A DNA stretch of 38,038 nucleotides from Candidatus Gottesmanbacteria bacterium RIFCSPHIGHO2_02_FULL_40_13 (GCA_001779235.1 MFJN01000020.1:9852-47889); one strand, 5' to 3'; positions 1-7,364 are shown, counted from the first letter of the stretch. A program made the numbers and translations. The notes: generated by a model from the letters alone, not told the origin.

Positions 1-1122
1 ATATTTCTGGCCATAGGACTTACCCTTTTTTTAAGATTGATTTTATTTGTGGTAGGGTATAATTTCGCCATCCGTTTTAACCGTCTGCCTCTGACAACTA
101 GGGAAATGGATTTCTCCGAAGATATTCCGATGGACAAAAAAGATCCGTGGTATTTTATCGTTTCCCCCCTTCACAGGTTTGATGCGCTCTGGTATGAGGA
201 GATAGCGAAAAATAATTACAAAAACCAGCCGCTGACAACAGCTTTTTTTCCCTTATTCCCGTGGATAGTCGGCAGTATGGCAAAGTTATTTCATACCACG
301 TTTGCGGTTAGCGCTTTTTTTATCAATACTTTTTTGACATCGATAGTATTTTATCTTCTTTATCATCTGGCGCGTATGGACTTTGACGAAAATGTTGCTT
401 TTAGAACAGTGATTATTTATGCGTTTTTTCCTGCCTCTTTTTTTCTTTTGGCTCCTTACGCAGAGCCGCTTCTTTTTGTCTTTATTCTTCTGTCTCTGAT
501 CTTTGCCAAACGGGCTAACTTTCTTTTATCTGTCGTATTTGCAAGTTTAGGAGCAATGACAAAGCCTTATGCGGTTGCAATAGTCTTGCCGCTATTTGTT
601 ATCCTGCATCAAAATTTTCCTTTGAAAAAAAATATATTTAAATATTTTTTCTTATCACTTATTCCGCTAATATTTCTTCTGGTATTAGGCTATCAAAATT
701 TTCAGAGTACAAAATCTGTCTTTTTCGCTCTGGGGAAGGGTTGGAGCATGCAACCTGCTTGGCCACATGAGCCATTACTTGCTCAGATAAAAATGGCGAT
801 TAAAAGTCCTTACGATTTACCCAATGATGTAAATTTTATAATAGTTTTATTTACTGTTTATTATTTAATTAGATCATATAAAAAAAGGCAGTGGGAAAAT
901 TGGCTTTTTGTGTTAGTTTTTTTTGGCATTTTTTATTTGTACCAGTTTAAAGGAGATCAATTGTTCAGCGTTTCCAGACACGCGCTCATTTTTTTCCCGA
1001 TATTTATGTTTTTGGGAAATTTGAAAGTAAGTAAAATTATTGAAGTTATTTATTTTTCATCTTCTATACTATTATCGAATATGTTTTTTATTTATTATAC
1101 CTTTGGATTTTTTGTGGCTTAA
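1..1122 (+). CDS. PIG-V-like membrane mannosyltransferase, 5'-truncated by the window
   Basis: The reading frame is open to base 1, and the 12 codons before the TTG at 37 encode more of a hydrophobic helix, so the gene very probably starts upstream. The protein has about eight to nine hydrophobic segments. A loop after the first helix carries HRFDALWYEEIAKNNY followed by FFPLFPW, the layout of PIG-V/GT76-type mannosyltransferases, where the acidic residue in the first extracytoplasmic loop is catalytic. Family knowledge: these GT-C enzymes use polyprenyl-phosphate-linked mannose outside the membrane. Inference: it belongs to the same surface-glycosylation programme as the GT-C genes further along. 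Its acceptor cannot be told from sequence. A 252-nt gap with its own signals follows it, so it probably ends a transcription unit. Confidence 0.75.
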   Translation: MFLAIGLTLFLRLILFVVGYNFAIRFNRLPLTTREMDFSEDIPMDKKDPWYFIVSPLHRFDALWYEEIAKNNYKNQPLTTAFFPLFPWIVGSMAKLFHTTFAVSAFFINTFLTSIVFYLLYHLARMDFDENVAFRTVIIYAFFPASFFLLAPYAEPLLFVFILLSLIFAKRANFLLSVVFASLGAMTKPYAVAIVLPLFVILHQNFPLKKNIFKYFFLSLIPLIFLLVLGYQNFQSTKSVFFALGKGWSMQPAWPHEPLLAQIKMAIKSPYDLPNDVNFIIVLFTVYYLIRSYKKRQWENWLFVLVFFGIFYLYQFKGDQLFSVSRHALIFFPIFMFLGNLKVSKIIEVIYFSSSILLSNMFFIYYTFGFFVA

Positions 1123-1198
1123 ATGCAATCTTTTTCCTATAAATATTCAGTCTTTCCCGATGTTTTATAACACTCAATAAGAAACAGCCTCTAACAAA

Positions 1199-1238
1199 TG
1201 ACAACATCAGTATACCTCGAGGCATAGTGAAGTTGTCA
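1199..1238. repeat. 40-nt imperfect palindrome between genes
   Basis: The arms TGACAAC and GTTGTCA lie at the two ends, and a perfect CCTCGAGG sits at the centre. Overall 17 of 20 paired positions match. There is no T-tract after it, so it is not a classic intrinsic terminator. It could be an operator for the promoter at 1284-1312 or a processed 3' hairpin of the gene upstream. Confidence 0.5.
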
Positions 1239-1283
1239 AACAACCTCCTGTCGTGAAGTTCTGAATAAATACTTTTTCCTATC

Positions 1284-1312
1284 TTGACAAGGTTTTTTTT
1301 ATCGGTTAGTAT
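1284..1312 (+). promoter_or_regulatory. Putative sigma70-type promoter (TTGACA-17-TAGTAT)
   Basis: A perfect -35 hexamer TTGACA (1284-1289) is followed after 17 nt by TAGTAT (1307-1312, 4 of 6). Transcription would start near 1319. An intrinsic terminator (1344-1373) lies directly downstream and before the first ATG of the next gene, so the product could be a short RNA or an attenuated leader. Confidence 0.5.
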
Positions 1313-1343
1313 TTGCTCGGTTAGATCTACTCTACAAATTCTG

Positions 1344-1373
1344 CCCAAAGCCATAACCTGCTTTGGGTTTTTT
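1344..1373 (+). terminator. Intrinsic terminator-like hairpin in the leader of the next gene
   Basis: Perfect 8-bp stem CCCAAAGC / GCTTTGGG with an 8-nt loop, followed by TTTTTT (1368-1373). It ends one base before the ATG at 1375. It lies after a promoter-like sequence, so it may act as a leader terminator rather than closing the upstream gene. Confidence 0.65.
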
Positions 1374-1374
1374 G

Positions 1375-1998
1375 ATGCCTATGACTGATGATAAAACAAT
1401 CTTTGATCCTGAAGTGGTCATACCCAACACCAAAAGATTTTTCCGCTTCGTATTTAGTCTGCTGAAACGCAGAAAGAAACTTATAATTATAATTGTCCTA
1501 ATTATACTTGCCTTGGCTGCATTCAGGTTCTTACTCGCCAGAAGATATTCGCCAAGTACTCCCAAACCCAAAGTGGTGGCCGTCAGCGTCGATAAAAGCT
1601 TTGAATTTCCGGCACTCAGCAATCAGGGTAAGCCGACCGGCAATAAAATCCGGCTCAAAATTGCCCAGGTTGAAAAAACCAATCAGGTGATTGTGAAAGA
1701 CCAGACCTTCACGGCGAAAAACAACAAGCTTTTCCTGATTGTGAATTTGGAGATGAAAAACGACGCCACGGCCCCTCTCAATTTGTTGCCCGGCGATCTG
1801 ATCAGACTGACCTACAATAATGATGATAACAATAAATACGCTCCTGACTTGCATAATAATCTGGTATTGATATCCGCTATTTCCACCAAGCTTGACCGCG
1901 TGGGATTCGTGATACCGGATGGTGCACGCAATTTAAAATTACTGATTGGAGAACTGGAAGGGAAGAAAGAATCCATCGCGGTAGAGTTTAGTTCTTGA
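1375..1998 (+). CDS. Membrane-anchored DUF4352-like extracellular protein
   Basis: About 207 aa. A charged N-terminus (residues 1-35, ending KRRKK) precedes one strong membrane helix (about 36-55). A short PK-rich linker then leads to a roughly 130-residue beta-rich domain. The stretch with FLIVNLEMKNDATAPLNLLP and a later NNKYAPDLHN resembles DUF4352/telokin-like domains of Gram-positive surface lipoproteins (family assignment by eye). The frame extends back to a TTG at 1363, but that lies inside the terminator hairpin, so ATG 1375 or ATG 1381 is the likely start. No Shine-Dalgarno is visible. The stop TGA overlaps the -35 box of the next promoter. Function unknown; probably an exported accessory protein with its domain outside the cell. 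Confidence 0.6.
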   Translation: MPMTDDKTIFDPEVVIPNTKRFFRFVFSLLKRRKKLIIIIVLIILALAAFRFLLARRYSPSTPKPKVVAVSVDKSFEFPALSNQGKPTGNKIRLKIAQVEKTNQVIVKDQTFTAKNNKLFLIVNLEMKNDATAPLNLLPGDLIRLTYNNDDNNKYAPDLHNNLVLISAISTKLDRVGFVIPDGARNLKLLIGELEGKKESIAVEFSS

Positions 1999-2023
1999 CA
2001 AGAGATTAGACAGTAGTTATATT
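1995..2023 (+). promoter_or_regulatory. Strong sigma70-type promoter (TTGACA-17-TATATT)
   Basis: Perfect -35 (1995-2000), 17-nt spacer and TATATT (2018-2023, 5 of 6). It overlaps the stop codon of the upstream gene. Transcription would start close to 2030, so a protein start at TTG 2022 is unlikely. An ATG at 2029 opens a 10-codon ORF that would be nearly leaderless. Confidence 0.6.
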
Positions 2024-2093
2024 GCTAGATGGTATTTACTGTCGCGAAAAACTGCCCCTGAATATTTTTTTATTTCTGCCTGCTAAAACAACC

Positions 2094-2270
2094 GTGGTTG
2101 ATTACTCAACAAAAAAAATAACCAGAGACCTTGTGGAAGAACTCAAACAGGCGCTGAAAAACGTGCGCGGATGGGGCAGTGTCGAAATTTACGTACAGGA
2201 TTTCAAAGTCACTCAGATAACCGAGCGCAATATCAAAAAAACCAGTCATAACATACGGGATCTGAAATAG
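2094..2270 (+). CDS. DUF2292 / YezD-like small protein
   Basis: The C-terminal part, with VEELKQALKNVRGWGSVEIY and VQDFKVTQITE, fits the DUF2292 (YezD) pattern: a short helix, then a G-S-V-x-I-x-V-Q-D-x-K-V-x-Q-I beta hairpin. Members are small cytoplasmic proteins of about 55-60 aa with no established biochemical role. The frame is open from TTG 2022 (82 aa), but the promoter at 1995-2023 puts the RNA start near 2030. GTG 2094 gives a family-sized 58-59 aa product and is my preferred start; no ATG or clear ribosome site marks it. It is monocistronic, with its own promoter and a small hairpin downstream. Confidence 0.55.
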   Translation: MVDYSTKKITRDLVEELKQALKNVRGWGSVEIYVQDFKVTQITERNIKKTSHNIRDLK

Positions 2271-2288
2271 AAATTTAATTTATACTTC

Positions 2289-2306
2289 TCGCATTTGATT
2301 ATGCGA
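2289..2306 (+). other. Short hairpin after the DUF2292-like gene
   Basis: Perfect 6-bp stem TCGCAT / ATGCGA with a 6-nt loop. There is no T-run, so at best a weak terminator or a 3'-end structure. Confidence 0.3.
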
Positions 2307-2346
2307 TCAGTATATACCCTTCTAATCTGATTATTGCTTATAATTT

Positions 2347-2375
2347 TTCGCAAAATCAGTTAAGAATGGTATAAA
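2347..2375 (+). promoter_or_regulatory. Putative promoter of the repeat-protein leader (TTCGCA-17-TATAAA)
   Basis: TTCGCA (4 of 6) and TATAAA (2370-2375, 5 of 6) are 17 nt apart. The -10 lies inside a small inverted repeat, GGTA-5-TACC (2368-2380), a possible operator. A TATAAT at 2339-2344 is an alternative -10 without a clear -35. Transcription would start close to the CGACCG motif at 2380. Confidence 0.4.
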
Positions 2376-2379
2376 TTAC

Positions 2380-2394
2380 CGACCGCACACGGAG
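2380..2394 (+). promoter_or_regulatory. Leader motif CGACCG-N3-ACGGAG, copy 1
   Basis: This 15-nt sequence recurs at the same spacing at 7365-7379, also after a -10-like AT-rich hexamer and before a hairpin and a terminator. It can form a CCG-4-CGG mini-hairpin that would compete with the base of the following terminator stem. Function unknown. Confidence 0.45.
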
Positions 2395-2439
2395 GTAGGC
2401 ATCCATACATGATATGTATGAGTTGCTTACCTCTTTTTT
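2391..2439 (+). terminator. Intrinsic terminator / possible attenuator in the repeat-protein leader
   Basis: The outer stem is GAGGTAGGC (2392-2400) with GCTTACCTC (2425-2433), including one G-U pair. Inside it is a second perfect stem, CATACAT (2404-2410) with ATGTATG (2414-2420). TTTTTT (2434-2439) follows. It lies between the putative promoter and the start at 2545, so it would stop leader transcripts unless an alternative fold forms. Confidence 0.65.
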
Positions 2440-2474
2440 ATTGACAAGATTACCGACTTTTAAGAAGCAATTTA

Positions 2475-2512
2475 CAGGATGGCTATCTTTTCCTAGGCAG
2501 ATAGCTGTCCTG
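2475..2512 (+). promoter_or_regulatory. 14-bp 5'-UTR stem-loop upstream of a strong ribosome site
   Basis: CAGGATGGCTATCT (2475-2488) pairs fully with AGATAGCTGTCCTG (2499-2512), including two adjacent G-U pairs, around a 10-nt loop. No T-run follows. It lies 14 nt before the Shine-Dalgarno of the abundant-looking secreted repeat protein, as expected for an mRNA-stabilising leader. Confidence 0.6.
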
Positions 2513-2526
2513 GATCATTTATAAAG

Positions 2527-2537
2527 AAAGGAGGTGA
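2527..2537 (+). promoter_or_regulatory. Near-perfect Shine-Dalgarno AAAGGAGGTGA
   Basis: Eleven bases complementary to the 16S 3' end, 7 nt before GTG 2545. It fixes the GTG as start and is much stronger than other ribosome sites in the window, suggesting high expression. Confidence 0.85.
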
Positions 2538-2544
2538 ATATTAA

Positions 2545-3741
2545 GTGAAAAAAATAACAACATTTTTAGGAGCTGCAGCTTTGCTCGCAGCGACATTAGC
2601 ACCGGCGTTTGCTGCAGGGAACAATTGTGGAAACAGCACCACAGGGCCCTATTCCAACAATACCTGCACAGTCAATAATACCAGCAACGTGTCGGTAAAT
2701 AATGTAAACGATGCACAAATAGTAAATACTGTAAGAACAGTTTCCAACACAGGCGGCAACAGTGCTTCCTACAATACTTTAGGAGGTGCAATCACTACTG
2801 GCAATGCGTCATCCAATGTTGCGGTCAGCTCGGTAGCCAATATCAACACGACAAACGTAACAGCAGGATTTGCGGGTGGAAGCAATTCAGGAGTAAATGA
2901 AATCACAGGACCTTACTCCGATAATGATGCTTACATCAACAATGACTACAGAGTCAACACATATAACAGTAACACCGCCACTGTCAACAACAGTGTCAAT
3001 TCTACGTCTGATTCCGGCAACAACAATGCGGACTACAATACCGGTCCGGCATCTGTACGCACAGGAAATACTGCACTTGGGTTGTTAGTTGCCAATCATG
3101 TCAACGACAGCTTTACAGCAGTCTCTCTGGGCGGGTCAGGATCAACCAACAATAACACTGTGGGAAACAGTACTACAGGACCTTACTCAACAAATGATGC
3201 GGTAGTAAACAATACCGCTGATGTCAACATCAACAACGTCAATGATCTGAGAGTAGACAATAGAGTGCTCACTGATTCCAACTCCGGCAGAAACAGTGCT
3301 TCCTACAATACTTTGGGAGGCGATATCACAACCGGTAATGCAACCAGTGATGTAAGCGTAAATACCGAGGGTAACATCAACACAACCGCGGTATCTATGG
3401 CTCTGGGATCATTTACCAATGACGGCAGCAATGACGTCACGGGACCCGAATCCAACAATTCCTCTTACGTGAACAACGCAAGAAACGTGCTGATCGACAA
3501 CTGGAACAACAAATGTCAATCACACAACGCGGATGCTAGATTTGGAACTCCTGGAGCGGTTCCAGTTCCATGTGATGTTAATGACTTGGGAATAGTCAAT
3601 GATGTAGATAGTTTTGTTGATGCGGGTAACAATAACGGTGATTACAATACCGGTGGAGGTATAGTGACAGCTGGATGGACATCACTAGTTGAATCAATTT
3701 TGTCACATCTGAATGATGTGTTGAATCAGGTTCAAATTTAA
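2545..3741 (+). CDS. Secreted Asn/Thr-rich surface repeat protein (four about 90-aa repeats)
   Basis: 398 aa starting with GTG after a very strong ribosome site. Residues 1-24 form a signal peptide ending AFA-A. The mature part consists of four imperfect repeats beginning at TGPYS/TGPES (residues 33, 121, 211 and 299). Each has alternating NN/VN patches, then a SASYNTLGG-like motif and ITTGNA, typical of beta-solenoid or beta-strand-rich surface proteins. Repeats 1 and 3 are closest to each other, so the array may be a duplicated pair. Cysteines occur only at 28, 41, 324 and 343, which could lock both ends by disulphides. There is no membrane anchor; the C-terminus is a short amphipathic stretch. 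The next gene carries related TGALS repeats. Role inferred as a structural or adhesive surface protein; the family is not one I can name. Confidence 0.7.
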   Translation: MKKITTFLGAAALLAATLAPAFAAGNNCGNSTTGPYSNNTCTVNNTSNVSVNNVNDAQIVNTVRTVSNTGGNSASYNTLGGAITTGNASSNVAVSSVANINTTNVTAGFAGGSNSGVNEITGPYSDNDAYINNDYRVNTYNSNTATVNNSVNSTSDSGNNNADYNTGPASVRTGNTALGLLVANHVNDSFTAVSLGGSGSTNNNTVGNSTTGPYSTNDAVVNNTADVNINNVNDLRVDNRVLTDSNSGRNSASYNTLGGDITTGNATSDVSVNTEGNINTTAVSMALGSFTNDGSNDVTGPESNNSSYVNNARNVLIDNWNNKCQSHNADARFGTPGAVPVPCDVNDLGIVNDVDSFVDAGNNNGDYNTGGGIVTAGWTSLVESILSHLNDVLNQVQI

Positions 3742-3750
3742 TATCCATCC

Positions 3751-3801
3751 CTTTCTTTTGGTGGGGATCTATCCTAGGATTCTGGATCCCCACCGGGAAA
3801 G
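3751..3801 (+). terminator. Strong hairpin between the two repeat-protein genes
   Basis: Perfect 10-bp GC-rich stem GGTGGGGATC (3760-3769) / GATCCCCACC (3785-3794), extended by CTTTC / GAAAG across an internal loop. It is followed only by an interrupted T-rich stretch. It probably gives partial termination or 3'-end protection, which would make the first gene more abundant than the next. Confidence 0.55.
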
Positions 3802-3826
3802 TTTAATTTAATTTAGGATTTGGTGA

Positions 3827-6199
3827 ATGTATAAATTTAAAAAATTTATCAGTTTAGTTCTTATCTACACCCTAATAAGTTTGAGGGTATTTTCGGGTAT
3901 TTCTTTAGTATTGGCTGTTGACGGGGTACCCGGAGTTCCGCCTCCGCCGGGAAGTAGTACCTTTAGTACGCTGCCTCGCCCGCCCAGCAATCCGCCGCCA
4001 CCGAGCAATGCTCCTCCGCCGACCGTTCCTTCAATTGATAGTAATACAGCAACCATTGCGCCTCCTCGTACGTCTGCGGTGGCTCCAACGACTCCTCCTC
4101 TACCGACAGAAGGAACATTACCCACCAGTCAGGTTGAACCAACTGCCGCGACTCTCGACAATTTGTCAAATTTATCGGGATCTGACCCTGATAATTCATC
4201 CGGTAATTCATCCAATTCAGATAATGGTACTAATACAAATAACTCAAACTCTTCTGCGTCATCAAACGACACATCATCATCTTCCTCCGTCAATGATCCC
4301 GCAAATATTGGTACAGGTTATGGATCGCAAAATTATTCCGGTGAAGAGCTGAACAAAAAGCTGGAAGTGATGAACCAGAATTTGGCAGACATGCAGAATA
4401 AAATTGACCAGATGTCGCTAACAGGATTTAACTTCGCAGACTTAAATACTCTGAGCGGCCAGGTTTTCAGCGGAGACGCTTTAGCCAGTCTGAATTTACT
4501 CAACAAACTGAATAGCAATATGACAGGCGAAGGAAGTTTCGCCGTCTACAATATATACGGGAATTATCTCAATGATTTGATCTTTAAACTGGGCAGTAAT
4601 AACGTCACGGATTCATTTGACAGTGCTACGTCTACCGTGTCTAAAAATGCTGTGACAGGCGCATTATCCGACAATACAGCTACGTCAAATAATACTTTTA
4701 CAGTGAAAGAGGCCAATGGAAACGATGCTTTACTTAATAATGATATCAATCTTCAGGCAGTCTCCGGAGGTAATTCGGCTTCCACTAATACCGGCAACGG
4801 AGTTATCAAAACAGGAGACGCGACGGCAATTGGTAATATCGTGAATTTGGCAAATTCCAACATTAACACTGCGGAGTGGCTTTTGGGAGTAGTGAATATA
4901 TACGGTACTATGCTTGGTAATATTCTTCTTCCGCCGGAGAGTAATACTACTTCCAATGTCACAGCTCCGGCAATCTTGACCGCGAACACCAACACCGGAG
5001 CGCTGTCTGATAATGTAGCGACGTTTCAGTCTGACAGCAATACAAATATAGAAAATTCTAATACAGCCAATATTACCAGCAATCTGGATACAATGGCTAA
5101 TACCGGAGACAATACCTCTTCGTTCAATACCGGAGGCGGGTTGATATCAACGGGTAAGACAGATGTATCCGTGAGTAATACAACCATCGCCAATAAAAAT
5201 GACGTGAATGATGAAGGTACAGTCTGGATGATAATTGTCAATGAAGCCGGAAAATGGGTTGGACATATTATTGGCGCCCCATACGACAGTAATTATGCAT
5301 CCAATAGTTTGGGGGCAACACAAACTACAGTCAATAATACTCCTTACTATACCGATACTTTTAATACTTCAACAGGAGCTCTGTCACAAAACGATGCGTC
5401 TTATTCACAGACTGATAATACCGACATCACCAACGCCAATTCAGCTGCAATTGTAAATAACATTACGGCCAATGCTGATTCAGGAAAAAATACAGCCTCA
5501 AGCAACACAGGAGCAGGCATTATTGATACCGGAAATGCAAAGGTAGCCTTAAATCTTGTCAACGTGGCCAACACCAATGTCACAGCCAAAAAATTTATTG
5601 CCGTCATCGTGAATATATTAGGCGAGTTTTTGGGCAATATTATTCCACCAAATTATCAGACAGCCAATACTACGACAAATTCTACCTCAGAGGCCGGACA
5701 GAATATTAACCCAACTCCAACAAGTACTAACCCGCATATCGGCGGAGTGGAAAATTTTGTCAGCCAGCCGACGCCTACTCCCGAGGCACAGAATGAGACA
5801 AATACTTATGCAGACAATTCCAATTATCAATCAACACCTGCAAACAACCAAGCTTCCGAAAATATCTATGAAAAATATTACGAGGCTTTAAATAAAATCA
5901 ATAATTATAAAAAAATTATGTCTCAAAAAAAGAATAACAACACATATACTCAAGCAGTTAATCATGTTGAAGACCAAACCCGAAACAGACAGATATTTCG
6001 GGGAATATACCTTTCCGATACTTTTGCCAAAGCTACAGAGACAACTTTCGCGGGAATGCTTTTTGGAGGCGCAAAAATTAACGTGACAGGGTCATGGTTG
6101 GCAATTGTTCCTTTTGGCATACTTATCTATCTTTTGAGAAGGCGCAAGAAATTTAATTTTACAAAATACCTGAATCTTTTTCTGGAGGTAATCTTATGA
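3827..6199 (+). CDS. Large membrane- or wall-anchored surface repeat protein
   Basis: 790 aa. A signal peptide (1-30) is followed by a Pro-rich stalk (about 33-105), a Ser/Asn/Thr low-complexity stretch (110-165) and a short coiled coil (about 172-197). Three TGALS-type repeats begin at 277, 390 and 516, each ending in a hydrophobic VN-I-G-LGNII-PP helix. Their TGALSxNxA... SGxNxASxNTGxG...TG pattern matches the repeats of the protein just upstream. A linker leads to INVTG (751-755), one hydrophobic helix and RRRKK (771-775), which resembles a sortase sorting signal with N for P, although 15 further residues follow. An AGGA lies 8 nt before ATG 3827. Its stop overlaps the next start by ATGA, so it is coupled to the small sorting-signal gene and the sortase. 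Probable structural surface protein. Confidence 0.7.
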   Translation: MYKFKKFISLVLIYTLISLRVFSGISLVLAVDGVPGVPPPPGSSTFSTLPRPPSNPPPPSNAPPPTVPSIDSNTATIAPPRTSAVAPTTPPLPTEGTLPTSQVEPTAATLDNLSNLSGSDPDNSSGNSSNSDNGTNTNNSNSSASSNDTSSSSSVNDPANIGTGYGSQNYSGEELNKKLEVMNQNLADMQNKIDQMSLTGFNFADLNTLSGQVFSGDALASLNLLNKLNSNMTGEGSFAVYNIYGNYLNDLIFKLGSNNVTDSFDSATSTVSKNAVTGALSDNTATSNNTFTVKEANGNDALLNNDINLQAVSGGNSASTNTGNGVIKTGDATAIGNIVNLANSNINTAEWLLGVVNIYGTMLGNILLPPESNTTSNVTAPAILTANTNTGALSDNVATFQSDSNTNIENSNTANITSNLDTMANTGDNTSSFNTGGGLISTGKTDVSVSNTTIANKNDVNDEGTVWMIIVNEAGKWVGHIIGAPYDSNYASNSLGATQTTVNNTPYYTDTFNTSTGALSQNDASYSQTDNTDITNANSAAIVNNITANADSGKNTASSNTGAGIIDTGNAKVALNLVNVANTNVTAKKFIAVIVNILGEFLGNIIPPNYQTANTTTNSTSEAGQNINPTPTSTNPHIGGVENFVSQPTPTPEAQNETNTYADNSNYQSTPANNQASENIYEKYYEALNKINNYKKIMSQKKNNNTYTQAVNHVEDQTRNRQIFRGIYLSDTFAKATETTFAGMLFGGAKINVTGSWLAIVPFGILIYLLRRRKKFNFTKYLNLFLEVIL

Positions 6200-6669
6200 A
6201 CAAAATTCTGACTGCCAAAATCATATTAATAATCTTATTTCTTATGCTCTTGATTGGAAAAAGCGATCATCTGGCGCTGGCAGACTGGTGGACCAGATCT
6301 GATATAAGACCAACCCAACCGAACATTGAGAGAAGTTTACCTACTGTGATTGTGGAACCAACCGTCGGGACACAAGTAACGCCAACTTTGGTTGCATCGC
6401 CTCCCCCGATAGGCGACCCCGGGGTGACGAATACTCCTGTTCCAACCGCAGAACCAACAGCCACGCCGAGCAATAATTCATCATCAACATCAACAAGTGG
6501 TGGAAATGAGTCTTCAGGATCGACTACTCCATACGTTGGTCCGCAAGTCTTAGGTTTATCCGATACTGCAGGCGAAGGATTGCAACCGTCTGATATAATA
6601 CTCCTCGCCGGAATATTATGTCTGACGCTATACCTCAGGTCAAAGCTTACAGTCAAACATCAGGATTGA
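6196..6669 (+). CDS. Small Pro/Thr/Ser-rich wall protein with LPxTG-like sorting signal
   Basis: 157 aa. It has an N-terminal signal peptide (about 1-29), a low-complexity stalk rich in TP, PT and SS (about 38-112), then PQVLG followed by LSDTAG (121-126), a hydrophobic segment (134-147) and a short basic tail beginning RSK. LSDTA occupies the place of LPxTG, the layout of a cell-wall sorting signal. A sortase follows at once, so this is its most likely partner (inference). It overlaps the upstream gene by ATGA and the sortase frame by 4 or 52 nt, depending on the sortase start. There is no folded domain between signal and stalk, so it may be a spacer or linker protein. Confidence 0.65.
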   Translation: MNKILTAKIILIILFLMLLIGKSDHLALADWWTRSDIRPTQPNIERSLPTVIVEPTVGTQVTPTLVASPPPIGDPGVTNTPVPTAEPTATPSNNSSSTSTSGGNESSGSTTPYVGPQVLGLSDTAGEGLQPSDIILLAGILCLTLYLRSKLTVKHQD

Positions 6670-7253
6670 AATTAGCCCGATTCCTGCTTTTAATCAGCGG
6701 TGTTATCTTTGTTTTTGTCGGGATCAAAATGTCGAGAGACTCACGAGACGCATCACCACAAAATAATATCATTATCGCGGGCGAAGTGACCTCTTTTTTC
6801 CAGGAGCCCATCAAAGTAGATAAGAAATTACTTCAAGCAAATGATAAACAAAAAGATAAACTGCCTCCTGTCAGAATTATCATTCCGTCTGTCAATATCG
6901 ATCTGTCTGTCAAGGAAGCGAAAGTCGTCAACGGCTATTGGGAAGTATTTCCCGATAGAGCCGGCTTTGGTTTGGGATCTACCTATCCGGGTGAGATTGG
7001 TAATCAGGTAATTTTTGCTCATGCCGGAAAAGGTCTATTTTTACCCTTAAAAAAAGTAAATATTAAAGATAAAATTTTTGTCTCTACTAAAACCAAACTC
7101 TTTACATATTTTGTGACAGCTATTAAGGAGGTATTTCCCAACAATACAGATATAATCGGATTGACAAACGAAAAAACTTTGACTCTTTATACCTGTACAG
7201 GTTTTTCAGACAGTAAAAGGCTGATAGTCATAGCAAAAGAGGTTAGTAATTAG
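6618..7253 (+). CDS. Sortase (cysteine transpeptidase)
   Basis: 211 aa from ATG 6618; a TTG at 6666, overlapping the upstream stop as TTGA, is an alternative start that still keeps the membrane helix (about 22-36). The catalytic residues fit the sortase fold: His135 in VIFAHAGKG, Cys193 in LTLYTCTGF and Arg201 in SKRLIVIAKE. The enzyme would be anchored by its N-terminus with the catalytic domain outside, cleaving a sorting motif and joining the substrate to an amine acceptor. Subclass is not clear; the compact domain and TCTG motif look closest to class D/E/F-like housekeeping enzymes. The genes directly upstream encode the candidate substrates with INVTG and LSDTA motifs. It ends the surface operon and is followed by a new promoter. 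Confidence 0.88.
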   Translation: MSDAIPQVKAYSQTSGLKLARFLLLISGVIFVFVGIKMSRDSRDASPQNNIIIAGEVTSFFQEPIKVDKKLLQANDKQKDKLPPVRIIIPSVNIDLSVKEAKVVNGYWEVFPDRAGFGLGSTYPGEIGNQVIFAHAGKGLFLPLKKVNIKDKIFVSTKTKLFTYFVTAIKEVFPNNTDIIGLTNEKTLTLYTCTGFSDSKRLIVIAKEVSN

Positions 7254-7309
7254 ATCTATTTTTTATAAAATTGATATATTATCATTTAATTTGTTCTATT
7301 TAATTACAG

Positions 7310-7339
7310 TTGACATCTTCTTAATATTAGTTTTATGAT
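7310..7339 (+). promoter_or_regulatory. Sigma70-type promoter (TTGACA-18-TATGAT)
   Basis: Perfect TTGACA (7310-7315), 18-nt spacer and TATGAT (7334-7339, 5 of 6). A second TATGAT at 7359-7364 directly precedes the CGACCG motif, as a TATAAA does in copy 1. This drives the leader of the TP-rich secreted protein. Confidence 0.55.
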
Positions 7340-7364
7340 GAATTAAATTAAATAATAATATGAT

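Noticed and set aside
1363-1374. TTG start for the DUF4352-like protein
   Set aside because: It lies within the right arm and T-run of a terminator hairpin; ATG 1375 or 1381 is far more likely.
1088-1622. Minus-strand reading frames around the 1123-1374 gap
   Set aside because: No domain, signal peptide or ribosome site; they overlap real plus-strand genes and signals.
2441-2470. TTGACA at 2441-2446 as promoter for the repeat protein
   Set aside because: No acceptable -10 at 16-18 nt spacing (GAAGCA at 17 nt).
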